The position numbers and the translations under genes are program-made. A DNA stretch of 64,000 nucleotides from Nocardioides deserti. Lineage in GTDB: Bacteria > Actinomycetota > Actinomycetes > Propionibacteriales > Nocardioidaceae. Below the pieces are notes generated by a model. That model saw nothing but the letters and a program-made list of their open reading frames with translations, was not told the origin of the DNA and made no database searches. Shown piece after piece: positions 7,488-17,153 of the stretch (positions are counted from its first letter, which is position 1; each line of letters opens with the position of its first letter). The stretch is taken from the NCBI RefSeq assembly GCF_014266025.1, contig NZ_JACMYC010000002.1, positions 310,001-374,000 on the forward strand, given 5' to 3'.

Positions 7488-8390
7488 TCAGCCGGCCGCG
7501 CCGGCCTCACGGTCCTCGACGAGCGCGGCCTCGACGGCCTCGGCGTAGGTGAGCGGCTCGCCGGGGACGAGGTCGCGGATCGAGTCGTCGGTGACGACGA
7601 CCTCGTTGCCCATCGACTCGATGAGGTTCGCGGCGGTGGTGGCGTCGACGCCGGTGATGAGCTTGATCCAGTACTGCGAGAGGAACGGCGTGCCCAGCGG
7701 CACGTGGATGATCGGCAGCCGCCGGCCGTGCATGACCGAGCCCGCCTGGGCGAGCATCTCGGCGTAAGAGAGGCGGTCGGCGCCGCCGACCTCGAAGACC
7801 CTGCCCCGTGCTTCGGGCCGGCCGATGACGCCGGCGAGGTAGCGCACCACGTCGGCGATCGCGATCGGCTGGGTGAGCGTGGAGGCCCAGCGCGGGACGA
7901 CCATCGCCGGGAGGTTCTTGACCAGCTTGCGGGTCATCTCCCAGGAGACGCCGCCGGAGCCGACGACGATCGCCGCACGCAGCACGGTGACCGGCACGCC
8001 GGCCTCGCCCAGCAGCCCCTCGACCTCGCGCCGCGAGCGCAGGTGCGCGGAGAGCGCCTCGTCCTCGGAGCCGAGCCCGCCGAGGTAGACGATCTGCTGC
8101 ACCCCGCTGGCCGCTGCTGCCAGCCCGAAGCCCCGGGCCGCGTCGGCGTCCATGCGCTCGAAGTCGTCGTCGCCGAGGGAGTGCACGAGGTAGACGGCCA
8201 CGTCGACGCCCTCGAAAGCCTCGGCCAGCGAGCCAGGGTCGTGCACGTCGCCGAAGACCGCCTTGCCCGGGCCGTCGTAGGTGTCGGGATGACGGGTCAT
8301 CGCCCGGACGGTGTGCCCGCGGTCGAGCAGCTCGGGGACCAGTCGGGCGCCGACGAAGCCGGTCGCGCCCGTGACCAGGACGGTGCTCAT
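7488..8390 (-). CDS. NAD(P)H-binding (NmrA/NDUFA9-like) atypical SDR
   Basis: A 300-residue protein with an N-terminal Rossmann motif TGATGFVG, opening VLVTGATGFVGARLVPELL, and an NmrA/UDP-epimerase-like body. The YxxxK catalytic pair of classical SDRs is not evident, so it is probably a nucleotide-binding regulator or atypical reductase. It lies 23 bases after the MerR gene on the same strand and may be co-transcribed with it. A physiological substrate cannot be named. Confidence 0.8.
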   Translation of the reverse strand: MSTVLVTGATGFVGARLVPELLDRGHTVRAMTRHPDTYDGPGKAVFGDVHDPGSLAEAFEGVDVAVYLVHSLGDDDFERMDADAARGFGLAAAASGVQQIVYLGGLGSEDEALSAHLRSRREVEGLLGEAGVPVTVLRAAIVVGSGGVSWEMTRKLVKNLPAMVVPRWASTLTQPIAIADVVRYLAGVIGRPEARGRVFEVGGADRLSYAEMLAQAGSVMHGRRLPIIHVPLGTPFLSQYWIKLITGVDATTAANLIESMGNEVVVTDDSIRDLVPGEPLTYAEAVEAALVEDREAGAAG

Positions 8391-8413
8391 GCGCCCACAG
8401 TAGGGACGCGCCC

Positions 8414-9166
8414 CTAGTGCCCGCGGCCGCCGCGGTCGGCGCGGGCCGCGATCCGGGCCCGGCGGTCCTCGTCCATGGCCGCCTCGTACGCCGCGACCAG
8501 GCTGGCGATCGACAGCGGCTTGAGCCGCTCGACGACCTGCTGGATCCGCTCGGGCGGCGCACCGGCCTCCTTGTACGCCGGCCACACCAGCGTCTTGAAC
8601 AGCTCGTTGAGCTCCTGGGCGATCTGGCGGCCGTGCGCGGTGTAGACCTGGGCCGCCGCGACCGCCGCCTCGGTCGGGATGCCGAGGTCGACCAGGCCCA
8701 GCCCGACCTGGAGCTGCGTGGCCGCCACCTCGAACCGTCCCCGGCGCGAGCGCCGCACGATGCCGAGCGCCTCGAGCGTCGCGAGGTCGTCGTCGGCCAG
8801 CGACCGGCCGGCGCGCCGCTCGAGCTCCGCACGCGACATCTCGACGGGCACGTCGGCCTGCCACGGCGCGAGCATCGCCCGGTGCAGCGCGATGTCCTCC
8901 GGCGCGGCGTCGTCGGGGATGCCGGCGAGGTACTTCTCGATCGCCGCCAGCGTGAACCCGTGCCCCTGCAGCTCGCGCACCAGCTCCAGCCGCGCGACGT
9001 GGTCGGGCGTGTAGTAGCCGCTGCGCCCGCGCCGGATCGGCGGCGGCACGAGGCCCTTGGTCGTGTAGAAGCGGACGTTGCGCACGCTCATGCCGACCCG
9101 GCTCGTCAGCTCGTCGAGCGTCAGCAGCTCCCGGGCGGCCTCCAGCCGCTCCTCCGCCTGCGTCAC
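8414..9166 (-). CDS. MerR family transcriptional regulator, divergent from fadA-fadB
   Basis: A 250-residue regulator. The N-terminal winged helix carries LTLDELTSRVGMSVRNVRFYTTKGLVPP and the SGYYTPDHVARL wing, typical of MerR. About 180 further residues form a non-metal-binding effector domain without a cysteine cluster. The GTG at 9166 is preferred over one 27 bases upstream because AGGAG precedes it by 7 bases. It faces the thiolase gene across a 19-bp palindrome set between -35 and -10 like elements, so it is the likely regulator of the fadA-fadB pair and of itself. The ligand may be an acyl-CoA (inference). Confidence 0.87.
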   Translation of the reverse strand: MTQAEERLEAARELLTLDELTSRVGMSVRNVRFYTTKGLVPPPIRRGRSGYYTPDHVARLELVRELQGHGFTLAAIEKYLAGIPDDAAPEDIALHRAMLAPWQADVPVEMSRAELERRAGRSLADDDLATLEALGIVRRSRRGRFEVAATQLQVGLGLVDLGIPTEAAVAAAQVYTAHGRQIAQELNELFKTLVWPAYKEAGAPPERIQQVVERLKPLSIASLVAAYEAAMDEDRRARIAARADRGGRGH

Positions 9167-9206
9167 CGGCGCTCCTCTCGTGAGCCAGACCACAACAGCT
9201 CCGCAC

Positions 9207-9234
9207 TTGACCGTGACACCGATGGTGTCACAAT
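9207..9234 (+). promoter_or_regulatory. MerR-type promoter and 19-bp operator
   Basis: GTGACACC (9213-9220) and GGTGTCAC (9224-9231) form a perfect palindrome with centre GAT. It directly follows TTGACC (9207-9212), a good -35 for the thiolase gene, and runs into CACAAT (9229-9234), a possible -10. The 19-bp palindrome between promoter elements is the classical MerR arrangement. Confidence 0.65.
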
Positions 9235-9276
9235 CGGGGGACCACCATCACAGGCACCACCGACGCTAGGACGGTC

Positions 9277-10488
9277 ATGGCAGAAGCATTCGTGTACGAC
9301 CACATTCGTACGCCGCGTGGCAAGGGCAAGGCGGCCGGCTCGCTGCACGAGGTCAAGCCGGTCGACCTCGTGGTCGGCCTGCTGGACGAGATCAAGTCCC
9401 GCAACCCCGGCCTCGACCCCGAGCGCGTCGACGACGTCGTCCTCGGCGTCGTCTCCCCGGTCGGTGACCAGGGCGGCGACATCGCCAAGACCGCGGCGCT
9501 GGCCGCGGGCTACCCCGACACCGTCGCGGGCGTCCAGCTCAACCGCTTCTGCGCCTCGGGCCTCGAGGCCGTCAACCAGGCCGCGTCCCGCGTCCGCGGC
9601 GGCTTCGAGGACCTCATCCTCGCCGGCGGCGTGGAGTCGATGAGCCGCGTGCCGATGGGCTCCGACGGCGGCGCCTGGGCCTCCGACCCGGCCACCGCGC
9701 TCACGACCGGCTTCGTGCCCCAGGGCATCGGCGCCGACCTCATCGCCACGATCGAGGGCTTCAGCCGCGAGGACGTCGACGCGTACGCCGCACAGTCCAA
9801 CCACCGCGCCGCCAAGGCCTGGGCGAACGACTACTTCGCCGACGCCGTCATCCCGGTCCGCGACATCAACGGGCTCACCGTGCTCGATCGCGACGAGCTG
9901 ATCCGTCCCGACACGAGCGTCGAGAGCCTCTCGGGCCTCAAGCCGTCGTTCGCGCAGATCGGTGCGGACGCGGGCTTCGACGACGTGGCGCTGGAGAAGT
10001 ACCACTGGGTCGAGAAGATCGACCACGTCCACCACGCCGGCAACTCCTCCGGCATCGTCGACGGCGCCGCGATCGTGGCGATCGGCAGCGAGGAGGTCGG
10101 CACCCAGCTCGGCCTCACCCCGCGTGCGCGCATCCTCGCCACCGCCGTCTCCGGCGCGGACCCGACGATCATGCTGACCGGCCCTGCCCCGGCCGCCCGC
10201 AAGGCGCTGGCCAAGGCCGGCCTCGAGGTCGGCGACATCGACCTGTTCGAGATCAACGAGGCCTTCGCCGCCGTGGCGATGCGCTTCATGAAGGACATGG
10301 GGATCACCGACGAGATCACCAACGTCAACGGTGGCGCGATCGCGATGGGCCACCCGCTGGGTGCCACCGGCGCGATGATCCTCGGCACGCTCGTCGACGA
10401 GCTCAAGCGCCGCGACCTGCGCCGCGGCCTCGCCACCCTCTGCGTCGGCGGTGGCATGGGCATCGCCACGATCGTCGAAGTGGTCTGA
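9277..10488 (+). CDS. fadA: acetyl-CoA C-acyltransferase (thiolase)
   Basis: A 403-residue thiolase that would release acetyl-CoA from 3-ketoacyl-CoA in the last step of beta-oxidation. The acyl-accepting cysteine is in [11 protein letters not shown], the histidine pair region in EINEAFA and GHPLGATGA, and the second cysteine in CVGGGMG. The ATG has a weak AGGAC-type ribosome site. It is followed after 55 bases by the hydratase/dehydrogenase gene, the usual FadA-FadB trifunctional complex pair, and is preceded by the MerR operator. Confidence 0.93.
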   Translation: MAEAFVYDHIRTPRGKGKAAGSLHEVKPVDLVVGLLDEIKSRNPGLDPERVDDVVLGVVSPVGDQGGDIAKTAALAAGYPDTVAGVQLNRFCASGLEAVNQAASRVRGGFEDLILAGGVESMSRVPMGSDGGAWASDPATALTTGFVPQGIGADLIATIEGFSREDVDAYAAQSNHRAAKAWANDYFADAVIPVRDINGLTVLDRDELIRPDTSVESLSGLKPSFAQIGADAGFDDVALEKYHWVEKIDHVHHAGNSSGIVDGAAIVAIGSEEVGTQLGLTPRARILATAVSGADPTIMLTGPAPAARKALAKAGLEVGDIDLFEINEAFAAVAMRFMKDMGITDEITNVNGGAIAMGHPLGATGAMILGTLVDELKRRDLRRGLATLCVGGGMGIATIVEVV

Positions 10489-10543
10489 CCGCGCGCTGCT
10501 CCTCGCCCTGACACCGAAGTCACCTGAACGAACAGGACCCCGA

Positions 10544-12757
10544 ATGACCACCAGCACCACCGAGCCCCGGATCAATGAGCACAGCTCCGTCCGCTACGAG
10601 CGCGACGCGGACGGCATCGTCACCCTCACCCTCGACGACCCGAACCAGTCGGCGAACACGATGAACGACCTCTACATCTCCTCGATGCAGACCGCCGTGG
10701 AGCGGCTGTACGCCGAGGAGGCCGACGTGACCGGCGTCGTCGTCGCCAGCGCGAAGAAGACCTTCTTCGCCGGCGGCGACCTGAAGAAGATGGTCACCGC
10801 CACCCGCGACGACGCCGCGGACGTCTTCGCGATGGCCGAGGGCGTCAAGGCCGCCCTGCGCAAGCTCGAGACGTTCCCCAAGCCGGTCGTCGCCGCGATC
10901 AACGGCGCCGCCCTCGGCGGTGGCCTCGAGATCTGCCTGGCCGCCAACCACCGCATCGCCGTGGACTCCTCCTCGGTCGTCGTGGGCCTGCCCGAGGTCA
11001 GCCTCGGCCTGCTCCCCGGCGGCGGCGGCGTGACCCGCATCGTGCGGATGTTCGGTCTCCAGGAGGGCCTGATGGGCTTCCTGCTCGAGGGCAAGCAGTT
11101 CAAGGCCGCCCAGGCGAAGGAGAAGGGCCTGGTCGACGAGCTGGTCGCCACCCGCGAGGAGCTCGTCCCGGCCGCGAAGGCGTGGATCAAGGCCAACCCC
11201 GAGGCCAGCAAGAACCCCTGGGACGCCCCCGGCTACAAGATGCCCGGCGGCACCCCGAAGTCCCCGGCCCTGGCCGGCTTCCTGCCGGCGTTCCCGGCCC
11301 TGCTGCGCAAGCAGACCAAGGGTGCGGTCTACCCCGCCGCCCGGGCGATCCTGTCCGCGGCCGTCGAGGGCGCGCAGGTCGACTTCGACACCGCGTCGCG
11401 GATCGAGTCGCGCTACCTGACCAACCTCGTGGTCAACCAGGGCTCGAAGAACATGATCCAGGCGTTCTTCACCGACCTGCAGGCCATCAAGTCCGGCTCG
11501 CTCCGCCCGCAGGGCATCGAGCCGTGGCAGGCCACCAAGGTCGGCGTCCTCGGCGCCGGCATGATGGGTGCGGGCATCGCCTACGTGTGCGCCCGCGCCG
11601 GCATGGAGGTCGTCCTGAAGGACGTCTCCTCCGAGAACGCCGCGAAGGGCAAGGCGTACTCCGAGAAGATCAACGCCAAGGCCGTCTCCCGCGGCAAGCT
11701 CACCGAGGAGAAGTCCGCCGAGATGCTCGGCCGGATCCTCCCCACCGGGGACCCCGCCGACCTGGCCGGCTGCGACCTGGTCATCGAGGCCGTCTTCGAG
11801 GACCCGGCGCTCAAGGCGAAGGTGTTCGCCGAGGTGGCGCCGTACGTCAACGACGACGCGCTGCTGTGCTCCAACACCTCCACCCTGCCGATCACCGAGC
11901 TCGCCGAGGGCGTCGACCGCCCGAAGGACTTCATCGGCCTGCACTTCTTCAGCCCGGTCGACAAGATGCCGCTGGTCGAGATCATCAAGGGCGGCGAGAC
12001 CTCCGACGTCGCGCTGGCCAAGGCCTACGACGTGGTGCAGCAGATCAAGAAGACCCCGATCGTCGTCAACGACAGCCGCGGCTTCTACACCTCGCGCGTC
12101 ATCGGCTTCATGGTCAACGAGGGCATGGCGATGCTCGCCGAGGGCGTCCACCCCTGGACGATCGAGCGCGCGACCACCCAGGCCGGCTACCCGGCTCCGG
12201 TCCTCCAGCTCTCCGACGAGCTCAACCTCGAGCTGATGGCCAAGATCGCCAAGGCCACCCGCGAGGCCGCCGAGCGCGACGGCCTCGACCTCGCCGAGCA
12301 CCCGGGCACCGCGGTCGTCGACAAGATGATCGAGGCCGGCCGTCCGGGCCGCCTGCGCGGCAAGGGCTTCTACGAGTACGACGAGTCCGGCAAGCGCCAG
12401 TCGATCTGGACGGGTCTCTCCGACCTGTTCCCGGTCGCTGCCGAGCAGCCCTCGATCCAGGACTGCAAGGACCGGATGCTCTTCGCCGAGGCGCTCGAGA
12501 CCGCGAAGTGCTTCGAGGAGGGCGTCATCACCTCGGCGGCCGCCGCGAACATCGGCTCGATCATGGGCATCGGCTTCCCGCCGATGACCGGTGGTGCGGC
12601 GCAGTTCATGACCGGCTACCAGGGTGCGGACGGCGAGATCGGTCTCGCGGCGTTCGTCAAGCGCGCCGACGAGCTGGCCGAGGCGTACGGCGACCGGTTC
12701 CGCCCCACGCAGCACCTGCGTGACCTCGCGGCCTCCGGCGGGTCCTTCCCGGCCTGA
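10544..12757 (+). CDS. fadB: 3-hydroxyacyl-CoA dehydrogenase / enoyl-CoA hydratase (FadB)
   Basis: A 737-residue bifunctional enzyme doing the hydration and NAD-dependent oxidation steps of beta-oxidation. Residues 1 to about 300 form the crotonase domain ([10 protein letters not shown] oxyanion loop; [14 protein letters not shown]; the [16 protein letters not shown] stretch with the catalytic glutamates). From about 334 the NAD-binding [15 protein letters not shown] begins the dehydrogenase domain, with [14 protein letters not shown] and SRGFYTSR. The ATG at 10544 follows an AGGA site. It pairs with the thiolase upstream as alpha and beta subunits. A large palindrome follows the stop. Confidence 0.95.
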   Translation: MTTSTTEPRINEHSSVRYERDADGIVTLTLDDPNQSANTMNDLYISSMQTAVERLYAEEADVTGVVVASAKKTFFAGGDLKKMVTATRDDAADVFAMAEGVKAALRKLETFPKPVVAAINGAALGGGLEICLAANHRIAVDSSSVVVGLPEVSLGLLPGGGGVTRIVRMFGLQEGLMGFLLEGKQFKAAQAKEKGLVDELVATREELVPAAKAWIKANPEASKNPWDAPGYKMPGGTPKSPALAGFLPAFPALLRKQTKGAVYPAARAILSAAVEGAQVDFDTASRIESRYLTNLVVNQGSKNMIQAFFTDLQAIKSGSLRPQGIEPWQATKVGVLGAGMMGAGIAYVCARAGMEVVLKDVSSENAAKGKAYSEKINAKAVSRGKLTEEKSAEMLGRILPTGDPADLAGCDLVIEAVFEDPALKAKVFAEVAPYVNDDALLCSNTSTLPITELAEGVDRPKDFIGLHFFSPVDKMPLVEIIKGGETSDVALAKAYDVVQQIKKTPIVVNDSRGFYTSRVIGFMVNEGMAMLAEGVHPWTIERATTQAGYPAPVLQLSDELNLELMAKIAKATREAAERDGLDLAEHPGTAVVDKMIEAGRPGRLRGKGFYEYDESGKRQSIWTGLSDLFPVAAEQPSIQDCKDRMLFAEALETAKCFEEGVITSAAAANIGSIMGIGFPPMTGGAAQFMTGYQGADGEIGLAAFVKRADELAEAYGDRFRPTQHLRDLAASGGSFPA

Positions 12758-12777
12758 TCCGGCTCCGCAGGATCCGG

Positions 12778-12846
12778 GTGCAGGGGTCACCGGTTAACCG
12801 GTGACCCCTGCACATATCGGGGGAGATCTGCCCCGAAATGTGCAGG
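12778..12846. terminator. 36-bp perfect palindrome overlapping a second hairpin
   Basis: Bases 12778-12813 are a perfect 36-bp palindrome whose left arm is GTGCAGGGGTCACCGGTT. Bases 12807-12822 also pair, with one mismatch, to 12831-12846 (arms beginning CCTGCACAT and ending ATGTGCAGG) around an 8-base loop. The two structures share 12807-12813 and cannot both form fully. They lie directly after fadB and before the ABC exporter genes. Termination is likely; switching is possible. Confidence 0.6.
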
Positions 12847-12930
12847 ACTCCCCTGAGATGTCGGAGGCGGCGGGCCGACCAGCGGGAGCGAACGGGGGAC
12901 GCCCCACGCCGCAGCCGTGACAATGGGGGC

Positions 12931-13662
12931 GTGACCCTTCCCCCCGACGGCCACCCGGTGCAGGTGCGCGACCTGCACGTCCGCTTCGGCGAGGTCGAGG
13001 CGGTCACGGGGGTCGACCTGGTCGCCGAGGCCGGCCACGCCACCGCGCTGCTGGGCCGCAACGGCGCCGGCAAGTCGACGACCATGCGGGTGCTCGCCGG
13101 CGTCGTGCCGCCCACCTCGGGCAGCGTGACCGTCGCGGGCCACGACGTACGCCGTGAGCCGCTCGCCGTGAAGCGGGCGGTCGGCTACTGCCCCGACGTC
13201 GGCGGGCTCGTGCCGCGGGCGACGCCGTGGGAGCACCTCCAGCTCTCCGCGCGGCTGCGCCGACTGCACCGCACGGAGCCGGGCTGGGAGCAGCGCGCCC
13301 GCGACCTGCTCGAGCGCTTCGAGCTCGGCGACGTCGCGCACCGGGTGACGGCCGGCTTCTCCCACGGCATGGGCCGGCGGCTCTCGGTGGTGCTCGCCGT
13401 GCTGCACCAGCCCGAGGTGCTGCTCCTCGACGAGCCGTTCGACGGCGTCGACCCGATCGGGGTCGAGGCGACGATGGCCGCCATCGACGACGCCCGCGCC
13501 CGCGGCGCCTGCGTGCTGGTCTCCACCCACCTGCGCGAGCTCGCGGTCGAGGCGTGCAGCACCGTCACCGTGCTGCGCGGCGGCGCCCGGGTCGCCACGG
13601 CCAGCGCCACCGAGATGTCCGGCGAGGAGGGGGCACGTGCCTACCGCGGCCTCCTGGACTAG
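12931..13662 (+). CDS. ABC transporter ATP-binding protein (exporter type)
   Basis: A 243-residue ATPase with Walker A GRNGAGKST, Walker B VLLLDEPFDGVDP and switch histidine in VSTHLRELA. The signature is degenerate (FSHGMGRRL instead of LSGGQ), as in several ABC-2 type exporters. The GTG at 12931 was chosen because earlier residues are Arg-rich and non-conserved; TGACAAT lies just upstream as a possible -10 region. The gene overlaps the membrane partner by 26 bases. The substrate is unknown. Confidence 0.88.
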   Translation: MTLPPDGHPVQVRDLHVRFGEVEAVTGVDLVAEAGHATALLGRNGAGKSTTMRVLAGVVPPTSGSVTVAGHDVRREPLAVKRAVGYCPDVGGLVPRATPWEHLQLSARLRRLHRTEPGWEQRARDLLERFELGDVAHRVTAGFSHGMGRRLSVVLAVLHQPEVLLLDEPFDGVDPIGVEATMAAIDDARARGACVLVSTHLRELAVEACSTVTVLRGGARVATASATEMSGEEGARAYRGLLD

Positions 13663-15169
13663 CGGCTGGACCGAGGCCCGGCGCGCGGTCGCCGACGTCG
13701 GCCACCTGGTCCGGTTCCGGACGGGGACGGTACGTCGCCGCGGCTCGGCCGCCTGGTTCGCGCTCGGCTTCGTGGCGCTGACGACCGCGGCGGCGGTCGT
13801 GCCGGCGTACACCCCCGGCGCCGGCGACGACGGCCGCGCCTTCGACCTGCTGCTCCTGCTGCCGACCGCGCTCGCCGGCTTCCTCGGGCTGGCGGTGGTC
13901 TCCGCGGTCGCCTCCGGCGGCGGCCGGGAGCTGCTCGACCGCGACCCCGGCGCGGTGCTGCCGGTCAGCCCGACCACCGACCACCTCGGCGCGCTGCTGC
14001 TCGCGCCGCTCAACATCGCCTGGCTGCTCCAGGCCTGGACGCTGCTCGGGACGACCGCCTACGCGCTCGGCCCCTCCGGGCTGGCCGCCGCCCAGGTGGT
14101 CGTCCTGCTGTGGCTCGCCGTGGCCACCGCGCTCGCCCAGGTCGTGGCGTGGACCTTCGAGGGCGTCCGACGCGGCAACCACGGCATCGCCGGCGTCCGG
14201 CTCGTCACCCTCGCCCTGCTCGGGCTGGCGCTGGGGCTGCAGATGGCCGATGCGCTGGTCACGGTGCTCGACCGGCTGCCGACCCGGCGGATCGTGCTCG
14301 GCATGCTCGGCGGCGTCTCCTGGACCTGGGGCGCGACGGTCGCGGCGCTGCTGGTCGCCCTCGTCCTGGCCGCCGCCCTCGGCGCCGTGCCCGCCCACAT
14401 CGCCGCCCGGCGCACGCCGCGTGACGAGGCGCGCGTCGAGTCCGGGCGGTACGCCGCCCGTCGCCTGCCCGGCTCGGACCTGGCCGCCCTGGTGCGGACC
14501 GACCGCGGGTCGGTCTGGCGCGCGGTGCCGATGCGCCGCGGGATCGCCGTGCTGGCGATCGGCCCCGGCGCGGTGGCGCTGCTGGGCGACCTGCCCTGGT
14601 CGACGATGACGATCCTGCCCGGCCTGGTCGCCTCCGGCGGCGCGCTGCTGTTCGGCGTCAACGCCTGGTGCCTCGACGCGCGGGGCGGGCTGTGGCGCGA
14701 GAGCCTGCCGGTCGCGCCGGGGACGGTGTTCACGGCCCGGGCCTGGGTGCTCGCGGAGTTCCTGGTCGCCGCGTCGGCGGTGACGGTTCTGCTCGCAGCG
14801 GTGCGGGCCGGCGTGCCGTCGGCGGCGGAGCTGACCGCGCTGGTGTGCACGGTCGTCGTGGTGACCGTGCAGGTCGTGGGCGCCGGCATGCGCTGGTCGG
14901 CGCAGCGTCCCTACGCGGTCGACCTGCGGTCGGCGCGCGCCACGCCGGCGCCGCCGCTGACGATGGTCGGCTACTCGACCCGGCTCGCGGTCTCGACCAC
15001 GCTCACCGGCCTGGTCTTCTCCGGCCTGGCGCGCGTCCCCGCGTGGGAGGTGTCGGTGCTGGTCGCCGTGCCGTTCGTCTGCTGGTCGCTAGCCCGGCTG
15101 GTCCGCGCGCGGGCGCGGTGGGTCGACCCGGTCGACCGGGCGCGGGTCGTCATGGCCGTCGCCGGCTGA
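13637..15169 (+). CDS. ABC transporter membrane subunit
   Basis: A 510-residue polytopic protein with about twelve hydrophobic segments and Arg-rich cytoplasmic loops. It has no nucleotide-binding motif. The 26-base overlap with the ATPase gene upstream indicates a two-component ABC exporter in which this is the channel. The size resembles large actinobacterial permeases fused from two halves. No substrate clue is visible. Confidence 0.75.
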   Translation: MPTAASWTSGWTEARRAVADVGHLVRFRTGTVRRRGSAAWFALGFVALTTAAAVVPAYTPGAGDDGRAFDLLLLLPTALAGFLGLAVVSAVASGGGRELLDRDPGAVLPVSPTTDHLGALLLAPLNIAWLLQAWTLLGTTAYALGPSGLAAAQVVVLLWLAVATALAQVVAWTFEGVRRGNHGIAGVRLVTLALLGLALGLQMADALVTVLDRLPTRRIVLGMLGGVSWTWGATVAALLVALVLAAALGAVPAHIAARRTPRDEARVESGRYAARRLPGSDLAALVRTDRGSVWRAVPMRRGIAVLAIGPGAVALLGDLPWSTMTILPGLVASGGALLFGVNAWCLDARGGLWRESLPVAPGTVFTARAWVLAEFLVAASAVTVLLAAVRAGVPSAAELTALVCTVVVVTVQVVGAGMRWSAQRPYAVDLRSARATPAPPLTMVGYSTRLAVSTTLTGLVFSGLARVPAWEVSVLVAVPFVCWSLARLVRARARWVDPVDRARVVMAVAG

Positions 15170-15206
15170 GTCGCCAGGACCCTCGGCCCCGGCGCACACG
15201 ATCGTT

Positions 15207-15263
15207 CAATTGCGCGGGAATGTCGGGTCTACGCGCGGGTAACGCGCAACAACCGCGCAATTG
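15207..15263. terminator. inverted repeat between convergent genes
   Basis: CAATTGCGCGG at 15207-15217 matches its reverse complement CCGCGCAATTG at 15253-15263, with 35 bases between. It separates the ABC permease from the convergent lipoprotein gene. The long loop makes it an unusual terminator. Confidence 0.4.
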
Positions 15264-15280
15264 CGCGATTGTCGTCGCGC

Positions 15281-15331
15281 GCTCAGCCCGGATCCGCCCT
15301 CAGCCGGGATCCGCGCTCAGCCCGGGTTCGC
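15281..15331. repeat. three 17-bp tandem repeats covering a stop codon
   Basis: Units starting at 15281, 15298 and 15315 (consensus GCTCAGCCCGGATCCGC) repeat with an exact 17-base period. The third unit contains the stop codon of the lipoprotein gene on the minus strand, so the gene end has been duplicated twice downstream. The period is not a multiple of three. Confidence 0.75.
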
Positions 15332-15856
15332 CTCGGTCGAGCAGTCGGCCTGGGCCCGGGTGAGGGCGGCGACGTCGGGGGAGTCCCAGGTGCCGGTGAG
15401 CATGCCGACGACGGCCGAGCGGACGGTGTCGTCGTCGAGGTCCTCGCGCAGGCACGCGGCGTACTGCTCCCAGTCGACCTCGCCCTTGGTGAAGGCGACC
15501 TGGGCGCGGGCGGACTCGTCGATGAAGTCCATGCACGAGAACATCGCGTCCACCCACACCTCGGCCAGCTCCGGCTCGAGCTCGGGGGAGGTGGGGGCGA
15601 CGGCGCCGTCGACGACGACGCCGGCCGCCTCGAGGTCGCGGAGGTCGACCCGGTCCAGCAGCTCGTCGGCGAAGCACTCGCCGTTGCGGGTGTCCTGCTC
15701 GCCGGGGTGGTCGCCCGCGTAGAGCGCCGCCAGTCCGGAGCGGACCTCCGGGTCGACCGAGGGCCCGCTGTCGCCGGACGGCCCGTCCTCGGAGGAGCCG
15801 CTGCACGCGGCGAGGAGCGGGACCAGCAAGGCGACGGGAAGAACTGTGCGCAGCAC
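15317..15856 (-). CDS. small secreted lipoprotein of unknown function
   Basis: A 179-residue protein with a lipoprotein signal (MLRTVLPVALLVPLLAACSG; lipobox LAAC) followed by a Ser/Gly/Asp-rich spacer and an acidic domain with several cysteines (ECFAD, FSCMDF, AACLRED, ADCSTE), probably disulphide-linked outside the membrane. The GTG at 15856 is chosen because it begins the signal peptide directly. No known domain is recognised. It is divergent from the acyl-CoA dehydrogenase operon, with about 40 bases between start codons. Confidence 0.72.
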   Translation of the reverse strand: MLRTVLPVALLVPLLAACSGSSEDGPSGDSGPSVDPEVRSGLAALYAGDHPGEQDTRNGECFADELLDRVDLRDLEAAGVVVDGAVAPTSPELEPELAEVWVDAMFSCMDFIDESARAQVAFTKGEVDWEQYAACLREDLDDDTVRSAVVGMLTGTWDSPDVAALTRAQADCSTEANPG

Positions 15857-15883
15857 CCCGTGAGTGTCCCACCCGCTGCTGGT

Positions 15884-15889
15884 TAGGGT
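15884..15889 (+). promoter_or_regulatory. -10 box of a leaderless promoter
   Basis: TAGGGT lies exactly 7 bases before the ATG of the ACAD10/11-like gene and there is no Shine-Dalgarno between, so the four-gene operon probably starts as a leaderless mRNA. Confidence 0.5.
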
Positions 15890-15896
15890 GCGCCGC

Positions 15897-17153
15897 ATGG
15901 ACTTCTCGCCGTCCCCACGGGCCGCCGACCTGACCGAGCGCGTCCGCGCCTTCCTTGCCGAGGAGGTGGAGCCGGTCGAGCCGCAGTACCACGCCGGCCT
16001 CGCCGCCGCCCGGGCCCGCGGGGAGTCCTGGACGCCGCTGCCGGTGCTGGAGGAGCTCAAGGCCAAGGCCCGCGAGCGCGGCCTGTGGAACCTCTTCCTG
16101 CCCAAGGAGCACGCCGGTGAGTACGCCGCGCGGTTCGGCACCGACGGCGGCGAGGGGCTGACGAACGTCGACTACGCGCCGATCGCCGAGCTCACCGGCC
16201 GGTCGGCGATCGCTCCGCTGGTGCTGAACTGCAACGCGCCCGACACCGGCAACATGGAGGTGCTGCTCCGCTACGGCAGCGAGCAGCAGCGCAAGGACTG
16301 GCTCGAGCCGCTCCTCGACGGGAAGATCCGGTCGGCGTTCACGATGACCGAGCCGTTCGTGGCCTCCTCCGACGCCACGAACATGGAGGCGACCGCGGTC
16401 GTCGACGGAGACGAGGTCGTCATCAACGGCCGCAAGTGGTGGTCGACGGGCGTCGGCCACCCGGACTGCAAGATCTTCGTCTTCATGGGGCTGACGGATC
16501 CCGACGCCGACCGGCACCGCCGGCACTCGATGGTCCTCGTCCCGCGCGACACCCCCGGGGTGAAGATCGAGCGGCTGCTCGACACGATGGGCATCCACGA
16601 CGAGCCGCTCGGCCACGGCGAGGTGTCCTTCACCGACGTGCGCGTGCCGGTCTCCAACATCATCAGCGGGCCCGGCGAGGCGTTCGCGATCGCCCAGGGC
16701 CGCCTCGGCCCCGGCCGCGTCCACCACTGCATGCGGCTCATCGGCCTCGCGGAGCTCGCCCTCGAGATGGCCTGCAAGCGCGGCCTGGAGCGCACGGCGT
16801 TCGGCAAGCCGATCATCAACCTCGGCGGCAACCGCGAGCGGATCGCCGACGCGCGCATCGCCATCGACTCCGCCCGCCTGCTGGTGCTCAACACCGCCTG
16901 GAAGCTCGACGTGGGCGGCCCGATCAACGCGCTGTCGGAGGTCTCCCAGATCAAGGTGGCCGTCCCCAACATGGCCCAGCAGGTCATCGACATGGCCATG
17001 CAGATCCACGGAGGTGGCGGCCTCTCCAGCGACTTCCCCCTCGCCGCCGCCTGGACCGGCGCCCGCGCGCTGCGCCTCGCCGACGGGCCCGACGAGGTGC
17101 ACCGCGGCGTCGTCGCTCGCCTCGAGCTCGGCAAGTACGGCGCCAAGCGATGA
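15897..17153 (+). CDS. acyl-CoA dehydrogenase, ACAD10/ACAD11 type
   Basis: A 418-residue FAD enzyme. It has the FTMTEPFVASSDATN and KWWSTGVGHPDCK flavin/substrate region and ends with ALRLADGPDEVHRGVVARLELGKYG. The LADGPDEVH motif in place of the usual YEGT glutamate region is typical of the ACAD10/ACAD11 group, as recalled. That group works with an APH-like kinase on 4-hydroxyacyl-CoA by a phosphorylated intermediate. Such a kinase gene is two genes downstream in the same operon. The ATG at 15897 follows a TAGGGT box; an in-frame start 33 bases earlier is less likely. Confidence 0.88.
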   Translation: MDFSPSPRAADLTERVRAFLAEEVEPVEPQYHAGLAAARARGESWTPLPVLEELKAKARERGLWNLFLPKEHAGEYAARFGTDGGEGLTNVDYAPIAELTGRSAIAPLVLNCNAPDTGNMEVLLRYGSEQQRKDWLEPLLDGKIRSAFTMTEPFVASSDATNMEATAVVDGDEVVINGRKWWSTGVGHPDCKIFVFMGLTDPDADRHRRHSMVLVPRDTPGVKIERLLDTMGIHDEPLGHGEVSFTDVRVPVSNIISGPGEAFAIAQGRLGPGRVHHCMRLIGLAELALEMACKRGLERTAFGKPIINLGGNRERIADARIAIDSARLLVLNTAWKLDVGGPINALSEVSQIKVAVPNMAQQVIDMAMQIHGGGGLSSDFPLAAAWTGARALRLADGPDEVHRGVVARLELGKYGAKR

